Shown: positions 1 through 9,142, counted from the first letter of the stretch. The stretch: DNA of 64,000 nucleotides from JAXDMU01 sp963762435 (GCA_963762435.1 CAVXLN010000017.1:172098-236097); one strand, 5' to 3'. The notes: a model not told the origin generated them from the letters alone. Numbers and translations are program-made.

Positions 1-804
1 GTCCTGCGCGCGCTGGGCGACAGCGTCGACCGCATCCTCATCGATGACCGCGCCACCCATACGCTCTTGAAGCGCCGGCTCGGCCGCGGCGAGGCGGCGA
101 TCGCCGCCAAGCTCGAGCTCGATCCGGCGCCTGGCTTCACCGAGCGGCATGGGCTCGAGGACGCGTTCGAGGCGGCGCTCTCGCCGCAGATCCGGCTTGC
201 CGAGGGGGCGGAGATCGTGATCGAGGAGGGCGTCGCCGCCACGCTCGTCGATGTCAATCTTGCCGCGGCTGCCAGCGGGCGCGGTCGTGCCGCCGATGCG
301 ATCCGGCGCGTCAATCTGGCGGCCGCGACCGTCATCGCGCGTCAACTGCGGCTCCGCAACATCGCGGGCGCCATCATCGTCGATTTCATCACCATGCAAT
401 CGCGCGATCATCGCCGCGAGGTCGAGACTGCCCTCGCGGAAGCGCTTGCCGGCGATCCGCAGCTGGTCGAGATCCATGGCTGGACTCGGCTCGGCCATCT
501 CGAGCTCACCCGCAAGCGCGGCCTGCCCTCGCTCGCCGAGCTGATGCTGGCCCGGCCCGGCGGCCGGCGGGCCAAGACACCGCTCACGACGGCACTCGCC
601 TCGTTGCGGGCCGTGGCGCGCGGCAATGCCGCACCCGGCGTGCTCGAGCTGCGCGTCCATGCCACCGTGGCCGCGGAGCTCAATGGCCGCCTCGCCCGCG
701 AGCGCGATAACGCCGCTGCTCAAGCCGGGCGGCGTCTCGTCATCAAGGCAGAGGCGGGGCGCGATCCGGAGACCTTCGATATCGGCGTGGCACGCCCTAT
801 ATAG
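1..804 (+). CDS. Ribonuclease E/G family protein (3' part)
   Basis: The reading frame is open from base 1, so the gene starts upstream of the window; 267 C-terminal residues are visible. The core of the RNase E/G catalytic region is present: the metal-ligand regions TLVDVN and VDFI and the conserved stretch ending in ARQLRLRNI. The family cleaves single-stranded RNA endonucleolytically in rRNA maturation and mRNA decay. No CPxC zinc-link motif is seen in the visible C-terminus, which suggests a short RNase G-like form. It ends in TAG and yacG follows within 6 bases, a common alphaproteobacterial pairing. Whether it would be named rng or rne cannot be decided from this fragment. Confidence 0.88.
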   Translation, partial: VLRALGDSVDRILIDDRATHTLLKRRLGRGEAAIAAKLELDPAPGFTERHGLEDAFEAALSPQIRLAEGAEIVIEEGVAATLVDVNLAAAASGRGRAADAIRRVNLAAATVIARQLRLRNIAGAIIVDFITMQSRDHRREVETALAEALAGDPQLVEIHGWTRLGHLELTRKRGLPSLAELMLARPGGRRAKTPLTTALASLRAVARGNAAPGVLELRVHATVAAELNGRLARERDNAAAQAGRRLVIKAEAGRDPETFDIGVARPI

Positions 805-810
805 TTGGGC

Positions 811-990
811 ATGACCGACGTTCCTCCTCCCGCCAAGACCGGAACCTGCCCGATCTGCGGCAAGCCGCGCCACGAGCGCCATCGCCCTTTCTGCTCGGCG
901 CGCTGCCAGCAGGTCGATCTCGGCCGCTGGTTCACCGGCCGGTACGCGATTGAGACCGACGAGACCGATCGCGATCCCGAGTTGTCTTGA
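811..990 (+). CDS. yacG: DNA gyrase inhibitor YacG-like zinc protein
   Basis: A 59-residue protein with the YacG signature: CPICGKP near residues 12-18 and FCSARCQQVDLGRW near 29-42, giving a four-cysteine zinc site. The family binds GyrB and inhibits gyrase in E. coli. ATG 811 is chosen; an in-frame TTG at 805, directly after the RNase G stop, is an alternative. Its position immediately after an RNase E/G gene is usual in Alphaproteobacteria and implies cotranscription. The acidic C-terminal tail (ETDETDRDPE) is typical. Confidence 0.9.
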   Translation: MTDVPPPAKTGTCPICGKPRHERHRPFCSARCQQVDLGRWFTGRYAIETDETDRDPELS

Positions 991-1059
991 CCGCATCTCT
1001 TACCGGGACAAGACTAGCTTTTCGAAGATCGCGAAGACGCGACGACAGGGAGGCGGGGG

Positions 1060-2268
1060 ATGCGGCGGCAAGCGTGGCTTCTGACCCTTTTGGTGGGCTG
1101 GTCCGGCGTCGCCGCGGCCGAGGATCCGATCCGCATCGGCGTCACCGTGGCTCAATCGGCCCCCGGCTCGGTCGTGCAAGGCACGCTCGTCATGGACGGG
1201 CTCGAGGTCGCCCAGCAGATCATCAATGACAAGGGCGGCGTGCTTGGCCGGCCGATCGAGCTCGTCGTGCGCGACACCGGCGGCGTGCCGGAAAAGGCCG
1301 CCGCCGCCGTCGAGGCGCTGATCACCGAGGATCATGTCGTCGCGATCACCGGCGAGCATCGAAGCTCGGCCGCGCTCGCCGGCATCGAGGTCGCCCATCG
1401 CCACCACATTCCCTACATCAACACCAATGGCTGGGCCGACGCGATCCGCGAGAAGGGCTATGTCGAGGTGTTCAATCCCGGCAATTACAACAGCCGGGTC
1501 GGCGCCGCCGCGGCGACCGCCTTCAAGGGGTTGGGCGCCAAGAGCGTGGTCGCCTTCGCCGAAAATACCGACTACGGCATCGGCCTCGCCAAGACCATGG
1601 CGGCCCAGCTGGCGGCGACGGCACCCGAGATCAAGTTCAGCTATGTGACGCTCGACCGCACCGCGACCGATTTCGTTTCAGCGATGGCGCCGCTGCGCCA
1701 TGAGCTGCCGGATGTGCTGGTCAACATCATGCTGCCGCCCGCCGCCTACGCCATGATCAACCAGGCCTATGAGGAAGGGATCGCGCCGACGGCCCGGACC
1801 TATTTCTACGACGCCGCCGGCATCGCCGATTACCCGGATTTCTGGGAGAATGTGACCGACGCAGGCCGCGGCATGCTCGTCTTCGGACTCTATCATCCGA
1901 AGATGACCGAGCCGCCGCTCGGCCATGAGGTGGCGGACGCCTATGAGGCCAAGACCCAGAAGCCGCCCAACCGGCTCCTGTTCCAGGCAGCGGATTCGCT
2001 GTTCCTGCTCGCCGACGCCATCACCCGCGCCAAGGCGACCGACGCCGACGCCATGATCAAGGCGCTCGAGGCCACGAACTTTACCGGCACGCGCGGCACT
2101 ATCACCTTCTCCAAGGAACCTGGCTACAAATTCCACCAATGGCTCGACGTGCCCTATGTCACCTATCAGCTGACCGAGGAGGATCAGAAGATCGCCGACG
2201 CCACGCTGATCGAGGAGCCGGGCGTGCCGTTCGACAAGGCCCGGGTGTGGAAGGCGACGACTTACTAG
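1060..2268 (+). CDS. ABC transporter substrate-binding protein, branched-chain amino acid (Peripla_BP_6) type
   Basis: A 402-residue periplasmic binding protein. Residues 1-20 form a signal peptide ending VAAA. The mature part opens with IRIGVTVAQSAPGS and continues with the type I periplasmic fold typical of Leu/Ile/Val-binding proteins (motif GGVLGRPIELVVRD). Such proteins deliver amino acids, amides or aromatic acids to an inner-membrane permease. No permease or ATPase genes lie nearby, so this is an orphan receptor or its transporter is elsewhere; the ligand cannot be predicted. ATG 1060 follows a purine-rich GGGAGGCGGGGG sequence suitable as ribosome-binding site. Confidence 0.9.
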   Translation: MRRQAWLLTLLVGWSGVAAAEDPIRIGVTVAQSAPGSVVQGTLVMDGLEVAQQIINDKGGVLGRPIELVVRDTGGVPEKAAAAVEALITEDHVVAITGEHRSSAALAGIEVAHRHHIPYINTNGWADAIREKGYVEVFNPGNYNSRVGAAAATAFKGLGAKSVVAFAENTDYGIGLAKTMAAQLAATAPEIKFSYVTLDRTATDFVSAMAPLRHELPDVLVNIMLPPAAYAMINQAYEEGIAPTARTYFYDAAGIADYPDFWENVTDAGRGMLVFGLYHPKMTEPPLGHEVADAYEAKTQKPPNRLLFQAADSLFLLADAITRAKATDADAMIKALEATNFTGTRGTITFSKEPGYKFHQWLDVPYVTYQLTEEDQKIADATLIEEPGVPFDKARVWKATTY

Positions 2269-2301
2269 CGATACCCGACCTCCTACATTCCTTCGTTGAA
2301 A

Positions 2302-2321
2302 ATATGCCTGATCAGGCATAT
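2302..2321. promoter_or_regulatory. Perfect 20-bp palindrome, probable toxin-antitoxin operator
   Basis: The sequence reads the same on both strands: half-site ATATGCCTGA, then TCAGGCATAT. It lies 16 bases before the TTG start of the toxin gene, and a further half-site (TGCCTGA) follows at 2327-2333. Autoregulated antitoxins of the HigA/XRE type bind such dyads over their promoter, so this is inferred to be the operator. With no loop and no T-run it does not look like a terminator of the preceding gene. Confidence 0.65.
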
Positions 2322-2336
2322 CTCTGTGCCTGAGGT

Positions 2337-2735
2337 TTGGGCCTGAAGGCGAGCGAGAACCAGCCCAAGCCGGTTCGTTGGGTCGGCAGCAGCCGGGACG
2401 ATCTGAGCGGATTTCCCGAGGCGGTCCGGCGACGGGTCGGGGGCGCCCTATGGGAGGCGCAAATCGGGCGCAAGGCGCCTTATGCCAAGCCGCTCAAGGG
2501 TTTGGGCGATGCCGGCGTGCTTGAGATTGTCGAGGATTTCGACGGTGAGGCCTTTCGCGCCGTCTATACGGTGCGATTCGCGAAGGCGGTTTATGTGCTG
2601 CATGCCTTTCAGAAGAAATCGAAGCGGGGCATCGCTACGCCTAGCGCCGAACTGGATCTGATCGATCGGCAACTCAAACGCGCGAAAGAGGATTACGAGG
2701 AATGGGTAAAGCGAGAGAGTTCGACATCCCGGTAA
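2337..2735 (+). CDS. Type II toxin, RelE/HigB superfamily (phage Gp49-like)
   Basis: A 132-residue basic protein of the phage-derived Gp49-like/HigB family: the core KPLKGLGDAGVLEIVEDFDG followed by FRAVYTVRFAKAVYVLHAFQKKS is the RelE-fold centre and ends in the usual basic FQKKSKRG segment. Members are mRNA interferases or their relatives. An in-frame TGA at 2331 limits the start, which is TTG 2337 (CTG 2343 possible). It overlaps the downstream antitoxin by 34 bases; toxin-first order is characteristic of HigBA systems. Activity and cleavage specificity are not visible. Confidence 0.85.
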   Translation: MGLKASENQPKPVRWVGSSRDDLSGFPEAVRRRVGGALWEAQIGRKAPYAKPLKGLGDAGVLEIVEDFDGEAFRAVYTVRFAKAVYVLHAFQKKSKRGIATPSAELDLIDRQLKRAKEDYEEWVKRESSTSR

Positions 2736-3064
2736 CCGAAAGCAGTGGGAACGTCTTCGCCGATGTGGGCTTGCCCGATGCTGGGGAAGAGCTCACCAAG
2801 GCGCAGCTGGCGAGCCACATCAGGCAGGTGATCAAGCGGCGGCGCCTGACGCAAGTCGCGGCCGCCGTCGTCATGGGGATCGATCAGCCGAAAGTGTCAG
2901 CCCTCTGCAATGGTCGGCTGGCCAATTTCTCGAGCGAGCGGCTCATGCATTTTCTGACGGCACTCGGTCAGGACATCGAGATCTTGATCAAGACAAAGCC
3001 GCGGAACCGGGCCCATGGCCGCATCCGCGTGGTCGGCGAGGCCCAGGCCGAAAGCGCCGGCTGA
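2702..3064 (+). CDS. HigA-type antitoxin, XRE-family helix-turn-helix protein
   Basis: A 120-residue protein with an N-terminal arm, then a helix-turn-helix at about residues 40-75 (AQLASHIRQVIKRRRLTQVAAA followed by GIDQPKVSALCNGRL), typical of HigA2-like antitoxins. It should neutralise the toxin encoded just upstream and repress the operon through the palindrome at 2302-2321. The start ATG lies inside the toxin reading frame, so the two are translationally coupled. The C-terminus is basic and probably flexible. Confidence 0.85.
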   Translation: MGKAREFDIPVTESSGNVFADVGLPDAGEELTKAQLASHIRQVIKRRRLTQVAAAVVMGIDQPKVSALCNGRLANFSSERLMHFLTALGQDIEILIKTKPRNRAHGRIRVVGEAQAESAG

Positions 3065-3077
3065 CCAAGATCATCGC

Positions 3078-3659
3078 TTAATCGGTCTTCGCCGGCTTCA
3101 AATACCAATCGATGAGTGCCAGCGCCTCCGGGCTAGACCAGTCGGCGGCCCCCTCGAACCGGCCAAGCTCACGGCCTTCGGCATCGATGAGGAGGGTGGT
3201 CGGCAGCCCGTTGAGCTTGAGCGCCAGCCCGATCGTGCTCTTGGGATCGAGATAGGCTGGCAGCGTCTTGATGCCGTGCTGATCGAAGAAGCCGTTCACC
3301 ACCTTGGCGCCCTGACGGTCTTCCGAGATGGTTACGACATCGAACCGATCGCCGGATCGCGCCGCCTTCAGCTTCTCGAGCGACGGCATCTCGCGGATGC
3401 AGGGCGCACACCAGGTGGCCCAGAGATTGACCAGCGTCAGCTTGCCTTTGAAGGCCGAGAAATCGAGCGGCTTGTCGTCGGCATCGGTGAAGCTCACCGG
3501 CGGCATTGGCTTCGGTGCCGAGGCCGGCTTAAACTCCGCCACGTCGCCGGCCAGCGGCGGGCCGCCGCCATTCGCCGTCGCGTAATGCCGGGTGAGGCCC
3601 GCTGCAATCACGAAGCCGACACAAACTACCGCTACCACCGTCGAGAGTTTACGCTGCAT
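3078..3659 (-). CDS. TlpA-like thioredoxin, membrane-anchored
   Basis: A 193-residue protein with an N-terminal membrane anchor or uncleaved signal (about residues 7-24) and a thioredoxin domain with active site WCAPC (Cys84, Cys87). It is closest in layout to TlpA/ResE-type periplasmic reductases used in cytochrome c or cytochrome oxidase assembly. The frame stays open upstream to 4235, but that part runs antisense through argH; the ATG at 3657-3659 directly precedes the hydrophobic anchor and is taken as start. It is divergent from argH with 48 bases between them, as in many alphaproteobacteria. Confidence 0.88.
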   Translation of the reverse strand: MQRKLSTVVAVVCVGFVIAAGLTRHYATANGGGPPLAGDVAEFKPASAPKPMPPVSFTDADDKPLDFSAFKGKLTLVNLWATWCAPCIREMPSLEKLKAARSGDRFDVVTISEDRQGAKVVNGFFDQHGIKTLPAYLDPKSTIGLALKLNGLPTTLLIDAEGRELGRFEGAADWSSPEALALIDWYLKPAKTD

Positions 3660-3707
3660 GCTCGCTCGTTTGTCAGATTTGGCGTCATCTTCGGAGTTGG
3701 CCCGTCC

Positions 3708-5144
3708 ATGAACGCGGATATGCCCGCAGGGGCCGCACCCGATCAAGCCCCGGGTGAGGAAGCGGGTGCAAATGAAATGTGGGGCGGCCGGTTCCAGGGT
3801 GGACCGGCTGCGGTAATGGAGCGCATCAACGTCTCGATCGATTTCGATCGTCGGCTTTATGCGCAGGATATCGCCGCGTCCAAGGCCCATGCCGCCATGC
3901 TGGTCGCGACCGGCATCATCGGTGCCGAGGATGGGGCCGAGATCGCGGCCGGGCTCGACCGCATCCGCGGCGAGATCGACTCCGGCGATTTTCGCTTCGA
4001 CCGGGCGCTCGAGGACATCCATATGAATGTCGAGGCGCGGCTCTCGGCCTTGATCGGGCCGGCTGCAGGTCGCCTCCACACGGCGCGCTCGCGCAACGAC
4101 CAGGTCGCGACCGATTTCCGCCTCTGGGTGCGCGATGCGATCGACGAGCACGATCGCGCCATCCAGGCGCTGCAGCGGGCGCTGCTCGATCAGGCCGAAC
4201 GCCATGCGGCCACGCTGATGCCGGGCTTCACCCATCTCCAGCTAGCCCAGCCGATCACGTTCGGCCATCATCTCATGGCCTATGTCGAGATGCTGGGCCG
4301 CGACCGCTCGCGCCTCGCCGACTGCCGCAAGCGCTTGAATGAAAGCCCGCTCGGCTCAGCGGCGCTGGCCGGCACCTCCTTTCCGATCGATCGGCATGCG
4401 ACGGCGGCGGCGCTGGGCTTCGATCGGCCGATGGCGAACTCGCTCGATGGCGTCTCCGACCGCGATTTCGCGATCGAGTTCATGGCGGCGGCTTCTCTCG
4501 TCTCGATGCATCTCTCGCGGCTTGCCGAGGAGATGGTGCTGTGGACGACCGACGCCTTCGGCTTCGTGCGCCTGTCGGATGCCTTCACCTCGGGCAGCTC
4601 GATCATGCCGCAGAAGCGCAATGCCGATGCGGCCGAGCTGGTGCGCGCCAAATCTGGCCGTATCGTGGGCGCCCTGGTGGGCTTGCTCGTCATGATGAAG
4701 GGGCTGCCGCTCGCCTATGGCAAGGATATGCAGGAGGACAAGGAGCCCACTTTCGAGGTGTCGGACACGCTCGATCTGGTGCTGGCGGCCATGACCGGCA
4801 TGATCCGCGATCTCGAGGCCGATCCGGCCGCGATGCGCGCCGGCATGGAACGTGGATTCATCACCGCGACCGATCTCGCCGACTGGCTCGTGCGCCGACT
4901 GGGATTGCCGTTCCGCCAGGCACATCATATTACCGGTACCGTCGTCCAGCGCGCCGAGGCGAAAGGCTGCGGCCTTGCCGATTTGCCGCTCGCCGAGCTG
5001 CAATCCATCGAACCCAGGATCACGGAGGAGGTTTTCGGCGTGCTGTCGATCGATCGGGCGGTGGAAAGCCGCACCTCCTATGGCGGCACGGCGCCGATCC
5101 GTGTGCGCGAGGCGATCCGGGCGGCACGGGAGCGCTTCCTGTGA
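3708..5144 (+). CDS. argH: Argininosuccinate lyase
   Basis: A 478-residue enzyme for the last step of arginine synthesis (argininosuccinate to arginine plus fumarate), cytoplasmic homotetramer. Diagnostic features: MWGGRFQGG near the N-terminus, the TARSRNDQV segment around residue 125, and the fumarase/aspartase-superfamily signature GSSIMPQKRNAD at about residues 295-306. The start is ATG 3708 (ATG 3720 possible); the frame is open further upstream but codes nothing recognisable. The stop overlaps the GTG start of the lipoprotein gene, indicating an argH-lptM-lysA operon. Confidence 0.96.
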   Translation: MNADMPAGAAPDQAPGEEAGANEMWGGRFQGGPAAVMERINVSIDFDRRLYAQDIAASKAHAAMLVATGIIGAEDGAEIAAGLDRIRGEIDSGDFRFDRALEDIHMNVEARLSALIGPAAGRLHTARSRNDQVATDFRLWVRDAIDEHDRAIQALQRALLDQAERHAATLMPGFTHLQLAQPITFGHHLMAYVEMLGRDRSRLADCRKRLNESPLGSAALAGTSFPIDRHATAAALGFDRPMANSLDGVSDRDFAIEFMAAASLVSMHLSRLAEEMVLWTTDAFGFVRLSDAFTSGSSIMPQKRNADAAELVRAKSGRIVGALVGLLVMMKGLPLAYGKDMQEDKEPTFEVSDTLDLVLAAMTGMIRDLEADPAAMRAGMERGFITATDLADWLVRRLGLPFRQAHHITGTVVQRAEAKGCGLADLPLAELQSIEPRITEEVFGVLSIDRAVESRTSYGGTAPIRVREAIRAARERFL

Positions 5145-5380
5145 GGCTTGATCATTTGCGTCTGGCCCTGGCGGTGTCGCTACTGGCCTTGCCGCTCGCC
5201 GCCTGTGGCAAGAAAGGCCCGCCTTCGCTGGAGCCAGGCGAGATCAGCCACTATCCACGGCCCTATCCGGCGCCGAACCATGATGGCGGTGCCGACCCCG
5301 ACGAGGTCGTTCCGCCAGCACCACCCCCGAAGCCTGCCGACACTCCGAAGCCCGCGGATAATGCCAAGCCAGCCCCATAG
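5141..5380 (+). CDS. lptM: LptM/YifL-type small lipoprotein
   Basis: A 79-residue lipoprotein starting at GTG 5141, which overlaps the argH stop (GTGA). It has a signal peptide with lipobox LPLAAC (Cys22), then CGKKGPP, the hallmark of LptM, followed by a proline-rich tail with PKPAD repeats. In E. coli LptM assists assembly of the LptDE lipopolysaccharide translocon; the family is regularly encoded directly before lysA. Its last 20 bases overlap the start of lysA in another frame. Confidence 0.85.
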   Translation: MRLDHLRLALAVSLLALPLAACGKKGPPSLEPGEISHYPRPYPAPNHDGGADPDEVVPPAPPPKPADTPKPADNAKPAP

Positions 5381-6650
5381 CTTCCCCTATCTCGACGGGT
5401 CACTGCAGTGCGAGGGCGTGCCGCTCGCCGCGATCGCGGCCGAGATCGGCACGCCCTTCTATTGCTATTCCGCCGAGGCAATGCGGCGGCAGTACCGCAT
5501 TTTCGCCGATGCGTTTGCCGGCGACGAGATCCGTATCTGCTATGCGGTCAAGGCGAATTCCAACCAGGCGGTCCTGAGCCTCTTCGCGCGTCTGGGCGCC
5601 GGTGCGGACATCGTGTCGGAAGGCGAGCTCCGGCGCGCGCTTGCCGCCGGCATCCCGGCCGAGCGGGTCGTCTTCTCGGGTGTCGCCAAGACGGAGGCGG
5701 AGCTCCGCTTCGCCCTCGCTGCCGATGTCGGCCAGATCAATATCGAGAGCGAGGTCGAGCTCGACCTGCTGGCCCGCCTCGTCGCCGGCCGCGACCGGCC
5801 GGTGCGCGTGGCCTTCCGCGTCAATCCCGATGTCGACGCCAAGACGCACCCCAAGATCGCGACCGGCAAGGCCGAAAACAAGTTCGGCATCGCGATCGGC
5901 GAGGTGCCGCGGCTTTTCGCGCGCGCGGCTCTGATGCCCGGCCTCGATCCGGCCACAGTCGCGGTCCATATCGGCTCGCAGCTCATGGAGCTCGGCCCCT
6001 ATGAGGCTGCTTTCGGTCGCGTGGCTGAGCTGGTGCGGGATCTCAGGGCCGGCGGTATTCCGATCCGCCATCTCGATCTCGGCGGCGGGCTCGGCGTGCC
6101 ATACCGCGGCGAAACGCCGCCGAACCCGGCCGATTACGCGTCGCTGGTCCGGCGTATCCTGGGGCCGCTCGAGTGCGGATTGACCTTCGAGCCCGGGCGT
6201 TTTCTTGTCGCCGAGGCGGGTGTGCTGGTCAGCCGGGTGATCGCGCTGAAGCCAGGCCAGGCACGAACCTTGCTGCTGCAGGATGCGGCCATGAACGATT
6301 TGATTAGGCCGACGCTTTATGAAGCGTATCATCCGATTCTGCCGGTGCGGGAAGCGGATCCTGCGGCGGTTTTGTCGGCCGCCGATATCGTCGGCCCGGT
6401 CTGCGAAAGCGGCGACTATCTAGCCGCTGCGCGGCCGATGCCGAAGGTGGCGGCGGGCGAACTCTTGGCTGTAATGTATGCCGGAGCCTATGGTGCCGTG
6501 ATGAGCTCGACCTACAATACGCGCCGCCTCGCTCCCGAGGTGATGGTCGACGGCACGCGCTGGGCCGTGGTGCGGCCGCGCCAGAGCTACGAGGACCTCA
6601 TCGGCCTCGACCGGGTGCCCGATTGGCTGCGGCCGGGGGCAGCTTCTTGA
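5361..6650 (+). CDS. lysA: Diaminopimelate decarboxylase
   Basis: A 429-residue PLP enzyme converting meso-diaminopimelate to lysine. The PLP lysine is Lys64 in YAVKANSN; HIGSQL lies at about residue 203 and the second-subunit active-site motif CESGDYLA at about 348. ATG 5361 gives a protein of normal family length (MPSQPHSFPY...); it overlaps the end of lptM. The TGA stop overlaps a TTG that may start the next gene (TTGA). Confidence 0.96.
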   Translation: MPSQPHSFPYLDGSLQCEGVPLAAIAAEIGTPFYCYSAEAMRRQYRIFADAFAGDEIRICYAVKANSNQAVLSLFARLGAGADIVSEGELRRALAAGIPAERVVFSGVAKTEAELRFALAADVGQINIESEVELDLLARLVAGRDRPVRVAFRVNPDVDAKTHPKIATGKAENKFGIAIGEVPRLFARAALMPGLDPATVAVHIGSQLMELGPYEAAFGRVAELVRDLRAGGIPIRHLDLGGGLGVPYRGETPPNPADYASLVRRILGPLECGLTFEPGRFLVAEAGVLVSRVIALKPGQARTLLLQDAAMNDLIRPTLYEAYHPILPVREADPAAVLSAADIVGPVCESGDYLAAARPMPKVAAGELLAVMYAGAYGAVMSSTYNTRRLAPEVMVDGTRWAVVRPRQSYEDLIGLDRVPDWLRPGAAS

Positions 6651-9136
6651 ACCCGGTACTGCGCCTCCGCCTGGCCCAGGCCGCCCTCGGCTGGGAACGC
6701 CTCTGGCCGGCGCTCTGGCCGATGACGGCCCTGGTCATGGTTTTCGCCATCATCGCCGCCTTCGATGTGCTGCCATCGCTGCCGGGCTGGTTGCACGGAC
6801 TGCTGCTCGCGCTCTTCGCCGCCGGTTTCGGTGCGGCCCTTTGGCACGCCTGGCGCCGCGTGGCGCTGCCCGACCGGGCGGCCGCCCGGCGCCGGATCGA
6901 GCTCGATAGCGGCCTCGATCACCGCCCGCTCGCGGCCCTCGAGGACAGGCTCGCCGGCGGAACCGGGACCGACCCGTTCGCGCAGGCGCTCTGGGCCGCC
7001 CACCGCGAGCGGATGGCCGCCGCCGCACGCCATCTCCGCTTGAGCTGGCCCCGCGCCGGGCTGGTGGCGCAGGATCCCTATGCCATTCGGGCGCTGCTGT
7101 CGCTGGTACTGCTGATCGGGCTGTGTGCCGCCGGCGACGATGTCTGGTCGCGGCTCGGCCGCGCCTTCTTCCCGCAATTCGACCGCGTGGCCCGACTAGG
7201 CCCGGCCACGGTCGATCTCTGGATCACGCCGCCCGATTATACCGGCCTGCCGCCGATCTATCTCGGCAGCGACCCGACCCAGACGGGCGGTGCCATAGCA
7301 GCCTTCGATCCGGGCAAACCCATTCCGGTGCCGGCCGGCAGCGCGGTGCTGGTTCAGGTCCATGGTGGCCGGCATGCGCCGCAGCTGGCGCTGGATGGCG
7401 CCAACACCGATTTTATCGCACTCGACGCCAGCGATTTCAACGTCACCGCCAAGCTGGGCGAGGCGCATCACCTCGCCGTGACCCAGGGCGGCGGCACGCT
7501 CGCCTCCTATGATATCGCCATCGTGCCGGACCTGCCGCCGACCGCGGAATGGTCCGACAAGCCGAAGGCGACAATCCGCGGCGCCTTGCATCTGGATTAT
7601 CTCGCCAAGGATGATTACGGCGTCAAAGGGCTGAGCCTCGAGATCCGGCGCCCGAACTCGGACGATCCGCCCACCGTGATCCAGCTGCCGGTGCCGGCGG
7701 CGACGGGCAAGGAGATCAAGGGCTCGACCTTCCAGGATCTGACGCCGCATCCCTGGGCCGGCCTGCAGGTCGAGCTGCGCGTGATCGCGCGGGACGCGAT
7801 CGACCAGACCGGTATCAGCGCGCCGCTCAGGCTCATCCTGCCCGAGCACAAATTCCATCACCCGATCGCCAAGGCGATCATCGATCAGCGCAAGCTGCTG
7901 ACCCAGGATCCGAGCCAGGCCGATGCCGTGGCCGAAACGCTGGGCGACCTCTCGGCCCGGCCGGCGCTCTTCCACAATGATGCGCTGGCCTTCCTGGCGC
8001 TGCGCTCGGCCGCCGACCGGCTGCAGCTCGGGCTGGACAAGGAGGGGCTGCCGAGCATCCAGAAGCTGCTCTGGGACACCGCACTCAGGATCGATGAGGG
8101 TGATCAGCCTGAAGCGCAGAAGGCGCTGCGCGAGGCCGAGCAGGCGCTGCAGGACGCGCTCGACCGCAACGCGCCGGACGAGGAGATCAACCGGCTGATG
8201 GATCAGCTGCGCCAGGCGGTGAACCGCTATCTCCAGGCCATGCGCGAGAATGCCGAGCGGAACGGCCAACAGCAGCAGCTCGATCCCAACGGCAAGAATC
8301 AGAGCCTCAGCCAGGACGACATCAACCGCATGCTCGACCGGGCGCAGCAGATGGCGCGCTCGGGCGCCAAGGATGCCGCGCGCGAGGCCTTGTCGCAGCT
8401 CCAGGATCTGCTCGAGAATCTGCGCGCCGGGCGCTCGCAGCCGCAGCAATCCGATGGCGCCGGCCAGCAGATGATGCGCGGCATGCAGGATCTGGCGCGT
8501 AAGCAGGAGCAGCTGCTCGACCGCTCCTATCGTCAGGCCCAGCGCGGCCAGAATGGCGATAATCAGGGCCAGCAAGGACAGGGTCAGCAAGGTCAAGGCC
8601 AGCAGGGACAGGGTCAGCAAGGCCAGGGCCAGCAAGGCGGCCACGGCCAGCAGCGCGGCCAGGCACAGGGCGGCGACGGCGATCTCGCCGGGCAGCAGGA
8701 GGCGCTCCGGCGCGAGCTCGACAATCTGCGCAGCCAGCTCGGCCAGGATGGCGGCGAGGCGGGCGAGGCCCTGCAGCGTGCCGAGCGCGCCATGCGCGAC
8801 GCGGTCGAGTCGCTCAACCACAATGCGCCGGGCGACGCGATCGGCCAGCAGGGCGAGGCGCTCGATCAGCTGCAGCAGGCGGCGCGCGAGATGGCCGAGC
8901 AGATGCGCCAGAATGGCGAGGGCCAGGACGGCACCCAGAATGCCGGCCGCGATCCCTTCGGCCGGCCGATGCCGGGCGGCCAGGGCGATCTCGATCGCGG
9001 CGATGTCAAGATTCCGGAAGAGGCCGATATGCAGAAGAGCCGCGAGATCCTCGACGAGCTCCGCCGCCGTGCCTCGGACCGCGACCGGCCGCCGCTGGAG
9101 CTCGACTATCTCCAGCGGCTCTTGAAGCGGTTCTGA
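6647..9136 (+). CDS. TIGR02302 (DUF4175-like) family membrane protein
   Basis: About 829 residues. Two hydrophobic helices near the N-terminus (roughly 20-40 and 45-65) and one near 145-165 are followed by a long soluble, helical region; the last third is rich in Gln and Gly with a QGQQGQGQQ-type repeat and ends with the conserved SREILDELRRRASDRDRP segment. This layout matches the alphaproteobacterial TIGR02302 family found next to lysA. Its function is unknown; membrane attachment and envelope context suggest a cell-envelope role (inference). The start is ambiguous: TTG 6647 overlaps the lysA stop, TTG 6623 lies inside lysA. Confidence 0.85.
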   Translation: MNPVLRLRLAQAALGWERLWPALWPMTALVMVFAIIAAFDVLPSLPGWLHGLLLALFAAGFGAALWHAWRRVALPDRAAARRRIELDSGLDHRPLAALEDRLAGGTGTDPFAQALWAAHRERMAAAARHLRLSWPRAGLVAQDPYAIRALLSLVLLIGLCAAGDDVWSRLGRAFFPQFDRVARLGPATVDLWITPPDYTGLPPIYLGSDPTQTGGAIAAFDPGKPIPVPAGSAVLVQVHGGRHAPQLALDGANTDFIALDASDFNVTAKLGEAHHLAVTQGGGTLASYDIAIVPDLPPTAEWSDKPKATIRGALHLDYLAKDDYGVKGLSLEIRRPNSDDPPTVIQLPVPAATGKEIKGSTFQDLTPHPWAGLQVELRVIARDAIDQTGISAPLRLILPEHKFHHPIAKAIIDQRKLLTQDPSQADAVAETLGDLSARPALFHNDALAFLALRSAADRLQLGLDKEGLPSIQKLLWDTALRIDEGDQPEAQKALREAEQALQDALDRNAPDEEINRLMDQLRQAVNRYLQAMRENAERNGQQQQLDPNGKNQSLSQDDINRMLDRAQQMARSGAKDAAREALSQLQDLLENLRAGRSQPQQSDGAGQQMMRGMQDLARKQEQLLDRSYRQAQRGQNGDNQGQQGQGQQGQGQQGQGQQGQGQQGGHGQQRGQAQGGDGDLAGQQEALRRELDNLRSQLGQDGGEAGEALQRAERAMRDAVESLNHNAPGDAIGQQGEALDQLQQAAREMAEQMRQNGEGQDGTQNAGRDPFGRPMPGGQGDLDRGDVKIPEEADMQKSREILDELRRRASDRDRPPLELDYLQRLLKRF
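8560..8643 (+). repeat. Gln-Gly-coding low-complexity repeat
   Basis: About five imperfect copies of an 18-base unit of the form CAGCAAGGACAGGGT encode alternating QGQQGQ in the TIGR02302-family protein. Copies differ mostly at third codon positions. The tract probably varies in length between strains by slippage and encodes a disordered linker. Confidence 0.75.
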
Positions 9137-9142
9137 AGAGCC

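Noticed and set aside
3015..3707. Long N-terminal extension of ArgH
   Set aside because: The extension lies opposite the TlpA gene and has no similarity to the family; ATG 3708 gives the normal length.
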